A DNA stretch of 64,000 bases from CAYMYN01 sp964394665 (GTDB taxonomy: Bacteria > Planctomycetota > UBA1135 > GCA-002686595), in the NCBI GenBank assembly GCA_964394665.1, contig CAYMYN010000013.1:1-64000 (forward strand), written 5' to 3'. Shown piece after piece: positions 51,589-59,832 of the stretch. The notes under the pieces were generated by a model, which was not told where the DNA came from, did no database searches, and worked only from the letters and a program-made list of their open reading frames with translations. Positions within the stretch are counted from its first letter, which is position 1. Each line of letters begins with the position of its first letter. A program made the position numbers and the translations under genes.

Positions 51589-52710
51589 ATGAGCTTGTTG
51601 AACTGGTTGCGCCGCGGCGTCGGCGAGATGATGGTCGCCCGCCCCGACGACGCGAAGGCCGAAGTCGTCTGGAAGCACCCCGACCCCACCATCCCGCTCA
51701 AGTCCCAGCTCACCGTCGATGCGGACGAGATGGCGATCTTCTTCCGGGACGGCAAGGTGGTCAGCGCGCTGCGCTCCGGCCGGCACACCCTCGACAGCTC
51801 GAACCTGCCCTTCCTGTCGAACCTCGTCGACAGCTTCACGGGCGGCAACGTGTTCGTGGCGGAGGTCTTCTTCGTCAACACGCGCGAGCACACCGGGGTG
51901 CGCTTCGGCGGCCGCATCGGCCACATGGAGGACCCCAAGACCGGCGTACCGGTCGAGCTCCAGGTCCACGGCCAGTTCTCCTTCCGCGTCACCGACGCCG
52001 AGATCCTGATCACGGGCTTGGTCGGAATGGGGCGGGCCGAGGCGCACCAGGTGCGCTCGTGGCTCAAGGAACAGGTCCTGAAAGTCATCCGCGACCGCAT
52101 CGGCGAGCTGCTGGTCAAGCGTAAGTGGCCGCTGCTCGAGGTCACCTCGGGGGCCTTCACCGAGGAGATCGAGGAGGACGTCCTGGCCGGCATCGCCCGC
52201 CACGTCGAGGGCTATGGCCTGCGCGTGGCGCGCCTGGGGAACTTCCACGTGGGCATCGACGAGGCCGACGCGACGAACCTCAAGCGCCTCTACACCGACA
52301 AGGCCTACCTGCGCACGGTGGGCGGCATCGAGAACTACCAGCGCTTCGCGGCCGGCCGCGCGATGATGGGCGCCGGAGAGGGCATGGCCCGCGGAGGCGG
52401 CGGCGGCAACGGCGGCGGCGACGCCAGCGGCCTGCTGGGCGGCGCGGGCCTGGGCGTCGGCTTCGGCCTGGCGCAGATGCTCGTGCGCGATCACCGCGGC
52501 GGCCAGGCCATGGCCGTAGCCGCGCCGGGCGTCGTCTGTGGGGCCTGCCACGAGACCGTCGCGCCGGGCAAGTTCTGCAACCACTGCGGCAAGGAGCTGC
52601 GCAGCGAATCCGGCGGCGCCACCTTGCTCGAGAGCGCCTGCCGCAAGTGCAACGCGCCGCTGACCCCGGACGCTTCGTTCTGCGGTCAGTGCGGCACGCC
52701 TCGCACCTGA
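51589..52710 (+). CDS. SPFH-domain protein with C-terminal zinc ribbons
   Basis: This 373-residue cytoplasmic protein of the YdjI/virion-core-like SPFH group contains VVWKHPDPTIPLKSQLTVDA, MAIFFRDGKVVSALRSGRHT and VPVELQVHGQFSFRV. A Gly-rich linker (about residues 265-300) leads to two zinc ribbons, CGACHETVAPGKFCNHCG and CRKCNAPLTPDASFCGQCG. It has no transmembrane helix, so membrane association would be peripheral. Relatives work in stress or membrane-microdomain functions, but the role is not settled. Start at the ATG at 51589. A strong terminator follows. Confidence 0.88.
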   Translation: MSLLNWLRRGVGEMMVARPDDAKAEVVWKHPDPTIPLKSQLTVDADEMAIFFRDGKVVSALRSGRHTLDSSNLPFLSNLVDSFTGGNVFVAEVFFVNTREHTGVRFGGRIGHMEDPKTGVPVELQVHGQFSFRVTDAEILITGLVGMGRAEAHQVRSWLKEQVLKVIRDRIGELLVKRKWPLLEVTSGAFTEEIEEDVLAGIARHVEGYGLRVARLGNFHVGIDEADATNLKRLYTDKAYLRTVGGIENYQRFAAGRAMMGAGEGMARGGGGGNGGGDASGLLGGAGLGVGFGLAQMLVRDHRGGQAMAVAAPGVVCGACHETVAPGKFCNHCGKELRSESGGATLLESACRKCNAPLTPDASFCGQCGTPRT

Positions 52711-52721
52711 ATCGGAGCCCA

Positions 52722-52759
52722 CGCGGGGCGGGCGGGAAGCTTTTTCCGCCTGCCCCGCG
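52722..52759 (+). terminator. 17-bp hairpin after SPFH gene
   Basis: The arm at 52722-52738 pairs with 52743-52759 with two G-T wobbles and a four-base loop; the core is CGCGGGGC with GCCCCGCG. It begins 12 bp after the SPFH stop. Confidence 0.75.
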
Positions 52760-52905
52760 CGTCCCGCTCCGGCTCACCCGGAACGGTGGCGGCGGCCCCC
52801 CAGCTTCGCCCAGAAAGGCTGAATGTCCCCCTTCGGGACTGTCGATCCGAGAGCGCTCGCGTCGGCGCTCCGGCGCCATCCGACCCCCCATCTGGAGTTC
52901 TCCGA

Positions 52906-54273
52906 GTGAAGACCCGAGTCCTCGTCCTGCACCCCGACTCCGACGCACTCCAATCCCTCACGCGCCTGCTCGAGCGAGACGGCTTCGAGGTCGAGGGCGC
53001 CCTTGCCCCGCCCTCCGCGGAACACCTGGCGACGCGTGCCTTCGATGCGTTCCTGGTCTCGGAGCGTGCCGCCGGGAGACCGGGAGAGAGCTGGCGCGGG
53101 TTGGTGGGAGCCTGCCCCGGCGCAGCCCTGCTCCTGACAGTACCGGCGGCGGATCTCGGCCCGGCGTCGGAGGCTCTGGACGCACGGGTCGACGACCTGC
53201 TCGGCGAGCCCCTCGATCACGCGCGCCTGCGGCTCGGATTGCGCAACGCCCTCGAGCGTCGGCGCCTCGTGCGCCAGGTGTCCGCCCTGGCGGGTGAGCT
53301 CGGCGCGCCCGCGGGCCTCGCGAGCCTCGCCGCGCGTTCCACCGCCATGTCCCGGACGCTGGGCGAACTGCGAGCCGCCGCCGCCTCCAGCGGACCGTTG
53401 CTCCTCCACGGCGCGGTGGGCGGCGAACAGGAGCGCGTGGCGCGCGCCGTGCACTTCGAGGGGCCGCGCGCCGCGCAGCCCTTCGAGAGCATCGACTGCG
53501 CGACCGCGGGCGGCTCCGTCGAGGCGACGATCACGAGCTCCGGAGTCATCCGGCGGCTCGCGGGTGGCAGCCTACACCTCGCGAGCGCCGAGCGCCTCGG
53601 CGCCGCGGAACTCGAACGCCTTCTCGGCGCGCTGACCGCCCAGAACGTACGTCCGATCTTCTCGACGCAGATCGGCGCCACGCCCACGCCGATGTCGTTG
53701 GCCGCGCTGCTCGGCGCGCGGCCGGGCCTGGTCGCGATCCAACTGCCCGCGCTGGCCGAACGCGCGGGCGACGTTCCGGCCCTGGCCTGGTCGATCCTGC
53801 GCGCCCTCGGTCGGCGCCACGGGCGCGTGCTCGTCGGCCTGACCGACGAAGCCCTGCGCGTCCTCGAGTCCTACGGCTGGCCGGGGGACGTGCGCGAGCT
53901 CGAGGGCGTGCTCGAACGCGCCTTGCTCGTCGAGAGCGGCGTGCAGCTCAGCGCCGCGAGCCTCCTGGACCTCGTGCCCGGCGCCGGCCCGCGAGCCCTG
54001 GGCGAGGGCTCGAGCCTCGGAACGGGCCTGAACGGGGCCGGCGGCGTCGCGAGCTCGGATGCGCAGGGGGCCGCCCTGGCCAACGGCGCCGTCGGACCGA
54101 TCCTGCCCCAGGGCACGGTGCTGCCATTCCAGGAACTCGAGCGCCGCATCCTGCTGCACGCCCTGCGCACGACCGGTTGGAACGTGCAGGAGGCCGCGCG
54201 GCGCCTGAAGCTCGGCCGCGCGACCATCTACCGCAAGATCGATCGGTACGGCTTGAAGCGCGAAGCGGGCTGA
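52906..54273 (+). CDS. Degenerate NtrC-type regulator with Fis-like HTH
   Basis: This 455-residue protein has the layout receiver-AAA+-Fis HTH. The receiver-like start (TRVLVLHPDSDALQSLTRLL) lacks the phospho-acceptor Asp: the position reads Ser in FDAFLVSERAAG. The AAA+ domain lacks the Walker A Lys (LLLHGAVGGEQERVARAVH) and has no GAFTGA loop, so it should neither hydrolyse ATP normally nor contact sigma-54. Its R-finger region (YGWPGDVRELEGVLERALLV) and the DNA-binding HTH (WNVQEAARRLKLGRATIYRK) are intact. It is probably a phosphorylation- and sigma-54-independent DNA-binding regulator. The GTG at 52906 has GGAG nine bases upstream. Confidence 0.87.
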   Translation: MKTRVLVLHPDSDALQSLTRLLERDGFEVEGALAPPSAEHLATRAFDAFLVSERAAGRPGESWRGLVGACPGAALLLTVPAADLGPASEALDARVDDLLGEPLDHARLRLGLRNALERRRLVRQVSALAGELGAPAGLASLAARSTAMSRTLGELRAAAASSGPLLLHGAVGGEQERVARAVHFEGPRAAQPFESIDCATAGGSVEATITSSGVIRRLAGGSLHLASAERLGAAELERLLGALTAQNVRPIFSTQIGATPTPMSLAALLGARPGLVAIQLPALAERAGDVPALAWSILRALGRRHGRVLVGLTDEALRVLESYGWPGDVRELEGVLERALLVESGVQLSAASLLDLVPGAGPRALGEGSSLGTGLNGAGGVASSDAQGAALANGAVGPILPQGTVLPFQELERRILLHALRTTGWNVQEAARRLKLGRATIYRKIDRYGLKREAG

Positions 54274-54284
54274 CCTGTCGGACG

Positions 54285-55367
54285 TTACGCCCCGAAGGTC
54301 ACCTCGAGGCCGTTCGAGAGGTTGAAGCCGCTGCCGCAGGGCGAGCCGACGGGGTCGCGATACCAGATCTGGAAACGCCGAACCTGGCCGGCGCTCCAGC
54401 CGCCGCTGGCCCCCAGGCCCGGCCCCCAGCTCGCCGCGCCCAGCGCGTTCGGCAGGCGCACGCCGAGGCGCGCCAGCGCGCCCCCGGCGCAGCGCAATCC
54501 GTCTCCGAAGATCGCTCCGGCGCCGCCGGCCACCGCGTTGTTGCCCGCGAACAACAACCCGGGTTGACCGGGAAGGAGCTGCGCCGCGTGGAGGACCATG
54601 TCGTCCAGGGCCACGCTGGGCGTGCCGGTGGCGCTCAGCTTGCCGCCGACGCCGCTCGAGTTCGCGCACCCCTCGCCCGCGGCGGCGCCGTTCCCGCACG
54701 GGCAGAGCGTGCCGCTGCCGTCCCCCGAGCAGAAACTCAGGAACGGTGAGTTGTTCGAGCGCTGCACGAGCTGGAATCCGATCACCTGGCCGCTGCTCCC
54801 GTTGAGGGTGCTCTTGGCTTCGATCACGAGCGAGCCGCCGACGACGGCGACCTGGTGCAGAGCGTAGGTCGTGCCGAGCACGTGCGGCGATCCGCTCCAC
54901 GCGCCGCCCACGGTCTGCGTCGAAGCGGGCACGCCGGGCAGGCTCACATCGGTCTGCGAGCCGTTCCCCGCATTGTCCCAGGCGTAGGTGTAGACGTCGT
55001 AGTCGCCGTCCGCCAGGCCGCTGAAGGTCCACAGGGCGGGCGTCTGGAGCACGGCGTCGAGCGCTTGACCGTCCGAGGTGAACGCGTCGTCGTCGCCGGT
55101 CAGGCCGCCGAAGGGGTAGGTGTACGACGAAGTCTGGTCGGTCACGACGGTCACGTTGGTCGCCGCGCCCGTGAGGTCGACCAAGGCCAGGGGCGTCAGC
55201 GACGGCGGCACTGCGTTCCAGATCCCAGTCTGGCCCGCGCCCGCGCCGTACCCCGCGGAGGGCACCGGCCACAGGATCAGGTTGGGGCCGACGTCGAGGT
55301 TGAAATCCTGCGCGGGGGCGAGGGCGCAGAGCAACAGGCTGGCGGGGAGCGCGGGGATGAACTTCAT
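54285..55367 (-). CDS. Secreted protein with Cys-rich C-terminal module
   Basis: This 360-residue protein has a signal peptide (ALPASLLLCALAPAQ). A beta-rich domain of about 190 residues follows (TQTVGGAWSGSPHVLGTTYA; SLVIEAKSTLNGSSGQVIGF), resembling carbohydrate- or PEP-CTERM-type surface domains. The shared Cys-rich module ends the protein (residues 212-360). I cannot name a function. Start at the ATG at 55367. It is convergent with the degenerate regulator gene, 11 bp apart. Confidence 0.85.
   Translation of the reverse strand: MKFIPALPASLLLCALAPAQDFNLDVGPNLILWPVPSAGYGAGAGQTGIWNAVPPSLTPLALVDLTGAATNVTVVTDQTSSYTYPFGGLTGDDDAFTSDGQALDAVLQTPALWTFSGLADGDYDVYTYAWDNAGNGSQTDVSLPGVPASTQTVGGAWSGSPHVLGTTYALHQVAVVGGSLVIEAKSTLNGSSGQVIGFQLVQRSNNSPFLSFCSGDGSGTLCPCGNGAAAGEGCANSSGVGGKLSATGTPSVALDDMVLHAAQLLPGQPGLLFAGNNAVAGGAGAIFGDGLRCAGGALARLGVRLPNALGAASWGPGLGASGGWSAGQVRRFQIWYRDPVGSPCGSGFNLSNGLEVTFGA
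54288..54734 (-). repeat. Cys-rich C-terminal module, copy 4 of 5
   Basis: The module starts FCSGDGSGTLCPCGN and includes GEGCANSSGVGG, FGDGLRCAGGA, RRFQIWYRDP and GSPCGSGFNLSNGLEVTF. Confidence 0.9.
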
Positions 55368-55488
55368 CGGGTGGAAGCCGGTGCTGGACGCCGGATCGGG
55401 TGGGGTCGGAACTCGACCGAGCATACCTCGTCCGGGCCGGGTCCGCCGGGAGCCCGGGCCCCGTGGCGCCCCGTACGTAGCTCGTACC

Positions 55489-56109
55489 TCAGCCCCGGCG
55501 CTCGAGCTCGGTGGCCAGGGTCATCAGGGCGCGGTGCAGCAGGGCGCGGGCAGCGGTCTCGGTCCGGCCCATCTCCTCGGCGATGCGCTTGTGCGGCAAC
55601 CCGACCATCTTGGCCAGCAGGATCACCTCGCGGTGGTCGTCGGAGAGCCGGTCGAAGGCGCGCTGGAGCTGCTCGACCTCCTCCCTGGCGACGGCCTCGG
55701 CGCTGGGTGTGTGCAAGCTCCGGGAGAGAGCACCCGCGGCTTCGCCGTTCGCGCCCTCGGTCTCGACGTCGAGATGCACCTCGCGCGCCACGTCGCGTTT
55801 CTGCGCGGCGTAGTACGCCTGCCGGTTCATCACCTTGCGCAGGGCCTCGCGGTAGAGCCAGTTGCGGAACTCGGCCTCGCCGCCGTATCGGAACCGCCCG
55901 AGGTGCTCGAGGACCTCCCGGCAGACGGACTGCGCGAGGTCCGAGGCCGATTCCCGCGCGCGCAGTCGCGGCCCCATGCGCAAGCGCAGGAAGGCCCGCA
56001 GGTCGGGCAGATGACGCTCGAGGAGCGCTTCGAAGGCCCGTTCGTCCCCTTGGGATGCGGCGCGCACGAGCTCGCCTTCGTTCTCCGGACCTTGCACGTC
56101 GCGCTCCAT
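55489..56109 (-). CDS. ECF-type RNA polymerase sigma factor
   Basis: This 206-residue sigma-70-family ECF factor contains region 2 (AFEALLERHLPDLRAFLRLR, SASDLAQSVCREVLEHLGRF) and region 4 (AFDRLSDDHREVILLAKMVG, then LPHKRIAEEMGRTETAARAL, the promoter-binding HTH). It directly follows the Ser/Thr kinase gene on the same strand. This kinase/ECF pairing is common in Planctomycetota, where the kinase is thought to control the sigma factor. No anti-sigma gene is present. Start at the ATG at 56109. Confidence 0.93.
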   Translation of the reverse strand: MERDVQGPENEGELVRAASQGDERAFEALLERHLPDLRAFLRLRMGPRLRARESASDLAQSVCREVLEHLGRFRYGGEAEFRNWLYREALRKVMNRQAYYAAQKRDVAREVHLDVETEGANGEAAGALSRSLHTPSAEAVAREEVEQLQRAFDRLSDDHREVILLAKMVGLPHKRIAEEMGRTETAARALLHRALMTLATELERRG

Positions 56110-56232
56110 CGCCCAAGGTTCGAGCCGGCCGGGTCTGCCCTACGCCAGCGAGCGGAGCGCCTCCCGGAGCTCCTTGCGAACCGGGTTCCACCCTACCGGC
56201 AGGCCGGGGGACCCGCAACGCGCGGGGCACCG

Positions 56233-58722
56233 TCACTCTCGATGCTCGGGCTCGAAATCGCTGGCCTCGACTCGGGCGCGCCAGTGGTCGGCCTCCGCGG
56301 GTTTCCCCCACTCCTCGTACACGCTGCGCACCAGCTCGGCGATCCGACCGCTCGAGCGGTGCCCTGGACCGAGGGCCTCCTCGACCCGTGCGTAGCCGTC
56401 CAGCGCCAAGCGCTCGGCCGCCGCGAGGTCGCCACCCAGCCCGAGCACCATGACGGCCAACTCCAGCGCTCGCAACGACTCCAGGTGTTGGACGCCGAGC
56501 TCGCGCTGGCAGAGCGCGAGGTGCGCGTGCGCGAGCTCCGTCGCGCGCGCGACGTTCCTTAGGCGGAACTCGAGCAGGATCCCCTGGTGGCGGCGCCGCA
56601 GAGTGCTCGTGTGGGCGGGACCGAGCACGCGTTCGCTGCGCTCGGCGGCCTCGCGCGTGAGCTGCGCGCCGCGCTCGAGCTCGTCGAGGTTGACGAGCAA
56701 TCCGCCCAGGTTGGCCATCATCCGCAGGGTGTCGGGATGGTCGGGGCCGCTGGCCGCGAGTTGGCGCGCGTAGCAGTCCTCCAGCATGGGCAGCGCCTCC
56801 TCCCCACGCCCCAGGTTCATCAGCATCGCCCCTAGATTGCCCAGGGCTTGGATCGCGCTGGCTTCGTCGATCCCCGGTCCGCGCTCCGCCCGCTCGACGT
56901 TCTCGCGGTGCATTGCAAGCGCCTCTTCGCTCCGACCCTGAGCCTCGAGGACGAGCGCGAGATGCTCGCGCAGGCGGTACGCGGCGTAGGAGTCCGCGTG
57001 GGTGCGGGTGAACGCCGGGCGCAACACCGCCTCAGCCTCCTCCAGACGCTCCAGGCGCTGGAGCGCCAGACCATGGGACGCGATGGCCAGCAAGGTGCGC
57101 TCGTTCCGTGGACCGATGCCGCGCTCGTAGTCGGAAACGGCAGCACGCAAGTGGCGCTCCGCGCTCTCGAACTCCCCCAGCTCGTAGTAGGTCGAACCGA
57201 CCGCGTCGTGCAGCTCGCCCCGCACCGCGGGGCTCGCCACGAATCGTCCGTCGATCCGTCCAGCCGACTCGTCCAGCATCTCGCGCACCGAGAGCGGTCG
57301 ACCCGCCGTTCGCACCGGGTTGACCGAGGTCAGCATCTCGCGCAGGAACTGCGCCACGTCCCGCCGCGTGCGCGACTCGGCGGCGACGCGCGAGGCCTGC
57401 CAGGCCAGGACTCCGGCAGCCGCCGCCAGCACCAGCACGAGGCCGATCAAGGCCCCGGCCAGGCCCCGGTTGCGGCCGATCCACTTGCGCAGCTCGACCC
57501 ACGCGCCCCGGGCGTGGGCCTGCACCACGCGACCTTCGAGGTGCGCGCGCAGGTCGTCGCGCAGGGAGAGCGCGTCCGGGTAACGGTCGCTCGGGTCGCG
57601 GGCCATGGCGCGCTCGCAGATGGCCACCAGCTCCGCCGGCGCATCGGGGGCCAGGGACGCGAGCGGGCGCGGCGGTCCCGCGCGCACTCCCGCGAGCACC
57701 TCCGCCGTGCTCGGGTCCCGCTCGAGCTCGGCGTAGGGCATGCGTCCGGCGAGCAACTCGTAGAGGATCGCTCCCAGGGCGTAGACGTCGGAGCGCGCAT
57801 CCACGCTCGCGTGACGGCCGCGGGCCTGCTCGGGGGCCATGTACGCCGGGGTGCCGATCACCGCGCCCTCCAGCGTCAGCCAGGCCGGCATCGACCCCGG
57901 GTCGCTGCGCACGGTGCTGGGGAGCGGCTCGCGCCCCTCCACGTTCTCCGGACCGCGCTCGAGCAGGCGCGCCAAGCCCCAGTCGAGCACGTACGTCTCG
58001 CCGAACGTACCCACGCGGATGTTCGTGGGCTTGAGGTCGCGGTGCACGACGCCCTTGTCGTGCGCATAGGCCAGGGCCTCGCAGACGCGCATCAGGACGC
58101 CCAGCGCCCGCGGCTGGTTCCAGCCGTCCGAACCGGCGCGCGCGCGGCGGATCACGGCCGAGAAGTCCAGGCCGTGGACGAGCGGCATCGTGTAGTAGAC
58201 GCGACCCTGCGCGTCGAGCCCCAGATCGTGCACCGGGACGATGGCCGGGTGCTCGAGCTGACCGGTGAGCTGCGCCTCCTCGAGGAAACGCGCCACGGCT
58301 CGAGGCGGGGCCGCGCGCGCGTCCGAGCCCGTCTCCGCGTCGTCCGGACACCGCAGCACCTTCATCGCCACCGTGCGCCGGAGCGGGCGATCGGCGACCT
58401 CGAACACGACCCCCATGCCGCCCCGGCCCAACTCGCGCAGGACGCGGTACCGCCCGGCGCCGCCGGCTTCCAGGTCCCCGAGCAACGCGCCCGTCGAAGT
58501 CCAGTCCTCCTCGGATGCCGCAGCGTCCGCCGGGGTGAGGGGACCCGAGTTCGCGAGCGCGTCGTAGCGCGCCCACAAGCGGCGCATCTCGTGCTCCAGC
58601 TCGGGGTGCTCGGCCAGACACGCGTCGAGCTCGAGCGCCTCGCCCTCGTCCCGACGGCGCAGGAACTCGAGCAGGGCTTCCGCGGCGGGCGGGAGCGTGC
58701 GGTTCTCGGGTTGGGGCTCCAT
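56233..58722 (-). CDS. Ser/Thr protein kinase with membrane helix and TPR domain
   Basis: This 829-residue transmembrane kinase has a P-loop (RELGRGGMGVVFEV), a catalytic Lys (TVAMKVL) and a catalytic loop (VVHRDLKPTNI). DWGLA stands where eukaryotic kinases have DFG, and an APE motif is present (YMAPEQA). A membrane helix follows at about residue 440 (ALIGLVLVLAAAAGVLAWQA). The remaining half is TPR-rich (LGNLGAMLMNLGRGEEALPM) and would lie outside the cytoplasm as a sensor or scaffold. Start at the ATG at 58722. The ECF sigma gene lies downstream, so the two probably form a signalling unit. Confidence 0.93.
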   Translation of the reverse strand: MEPQPENRTLPPAAEALLEFLRRRDEGEALELDACLAEHPELEHEMRRLWARYDALANSGPLTPADAAASEEDWTSTGALLGDLEAGGAGRYRVLRELGRGGMGVVFEVADRPLRRTVAMKVLRCPDDAETGSDARAAPPRAVARFLEEAQLTGQLEHPAIVPVHDLGLDAQGRVYYTMPLVHGLDFSAVIRRARAGSDGWNQPRALGVLMRVCEALAYAHDKGVVHRDLKPTNIRVGTFGETYVLDWGLARLLERGPENVEGREPLPSTVRSDPGSMPAWLTLEGAVIGTPAYMAPEQARGRHASVDARSDVYALGAILYELLAGRMPYAELERDPSTAEVLAGVRAGPPRPLASLAPDAPAELVAICERAMARDPSDRYPDALSLRDDLRAHLEGRVVQAHARGAWVELRKWIGRNRGLAGALIGLVLVLAAAAGVLAWQASRVAAESRTRRDVAQFLREMLTSVNPVRTAGRPLSVREMLDESAGRIDGRFVASPAVRGELHDAVGSTYYELGEFESAERHLRAAVSDYERGIGPRNERTLLAIASHGLALQRLERLEEAEAVLRPAFTRTHADSYAAYRLREHLALVLEAQGRSEEALAMHRENVERAERGPGIDEASAIQALGNLGAMLMNLGRGEEALPMLEDCYARQLAASGPDHPDTLRMMANLGGLLVNLDELERGAQLTREAAERSERVLGPAHTSTLRRRHQGILLEFRLRNVARATELAHAHLALCQRELGVQHLESLRALELAVMVLGLGGDLAAAERLALDGYARVEEALGPGHRSSGRIAELVRSVYEEWGKPAEADHWRARVEASDFEPEHRE

Positions 58723-58807
58723 CAGGGACGTCTCGTCGCGGCCAAGGCTCGCCCCGGAGGTCCCTCCGGGGCGAGCCGTCCGCCTCATCGGTGTGCGCCC
58801 GTCGCGC

Positions 58808-59578
58808 TCAGGGGGCCTGGTACAGGCCGAAGTGCGCGCCGGTCGGGTCCTTCATCAAGGAGTAGTGGCCCATGCCGCCCTGGATGGCCACGTTCTCCAT
58901 CAGGGCCTGGGCACCCAGTTGTTTGGCGCGCACGGTCGCGGCCGCCAGGTCGGGCGCGAGGAAGTACGCGCACCACCAGGAGGGCGCGTTCGGCATGGGG
59001 TTCTTCATGATCGCCCCGGCGCCCTTCTCGCCCACCATCTGGCAGCGATAGGTGCCCATCGGACCCATGTCCATGTGCTGGGGCTTCCAGCCGAAGAGCG
59101 CGCCGTAGAACGCCTCCGCGCCGGCGTCGTCGGCGGTCATCAGCTCGTTCCACACGACCCGCCCGGGGATCGACTGATCGGGATCGAAGCCCTGCGATTC
59201 GGGCAGGCCCGTGTAGAGCGAGAAGTAGGCTCCCTGCGGATCGCCGACCACGGCGAAGCGCCCAGTCTGCGGGATGTCGGTGGGCGGTACGCAGACGCTG
59301 CCGCCGAGCTCTTGGACGCGTTTCGCCGCGGCGTCCACGCCCGGCACAGAGCAATAGGGCATCCAGTGCGAGGAGGGGATCTCCTTCTCCTCGATGATGC
59401 CGCCGATGGGGCCCGGACCGGCGTGGATCATGCGGTAGGTGAAGCCCTGGATCGGAGTCTCGGAGATGCTCCAATCGAAGAGCGCGGTGTAGAAAGCGAC
59501 CGACTTCCGAGCATCGGTCGTCATCAAGTCGTGCCAGACGAAACGTCCGTGCCAGGGTCCGTTCGAGTCTCGAGTCAT
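58808..59578 (-). CDS. VOC-family (glyoxalase/dioxygenase fold) protein
   Basis: This 256-residue cytoplasmic protein has two VOC domains. The first is FVWHDLMTTDARKSVAFYTA to VVGDPQGAYFSLYTG. The second is VVWNELMTADDAGAEAFYGA to LMKDPTGAHFGLYQAP. The paired pattern is typical of two-domain VOC proteins of unknown substrate. The ATG at 59578 has GAGG six bases upstream. It is divergent from the surface protein gene at 59833; a 7-bp inverted repeat (CCGTGAC/GTCACGG) lies in the 254-bp spacer. Confidence 0.87.
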   Translation of the reverse strand: MTRDSNGPWHGRFVWHDLMTTDARKSVAFYTALFDWSISETPIQGFTYRMIHAGPGPIGGIIEEKEIPSSHWMPYCSVPGVDAAAKRVQELGGSVCVPPTDIPQTGRFAVVGDPQGAYFSLYTGLPESQGFDPDQSIPGRVVWNELMTADDAGAEAFYGALFGWKPQHMDMGPMGTYRCQMVGEKGAGAIMKNPMPNAPSWWCAYFLAPDLAAATVRAKQLGAQALMENVAIQGGMGHYSLMKDPTGAHFGLYQAP

Positions 59579-59832
59579 TGCAACCTCGGGGGTGCTCGGG
59601 TTCGTGGGAGAGCGCGGTACCGGCGGCAGGGTATCCGAGTCGCCCCGTTCCGGCCCGGACCGGCTTCCGCCCGCATGGGCGCACGCACGGGCCGTTCCTC
59701 GCCGACCCCACCCGCCAGGGGCGCTGGCCGTGACGCGGAAACCAAGGATCGGCCGTCACGGAGCCTCAGGAGCGCGGGTGAAGGCGTGCCGGCCGGTCCA
59801 CGGACACCCCCGGTTCCGCCGGTGGAGCCCCG

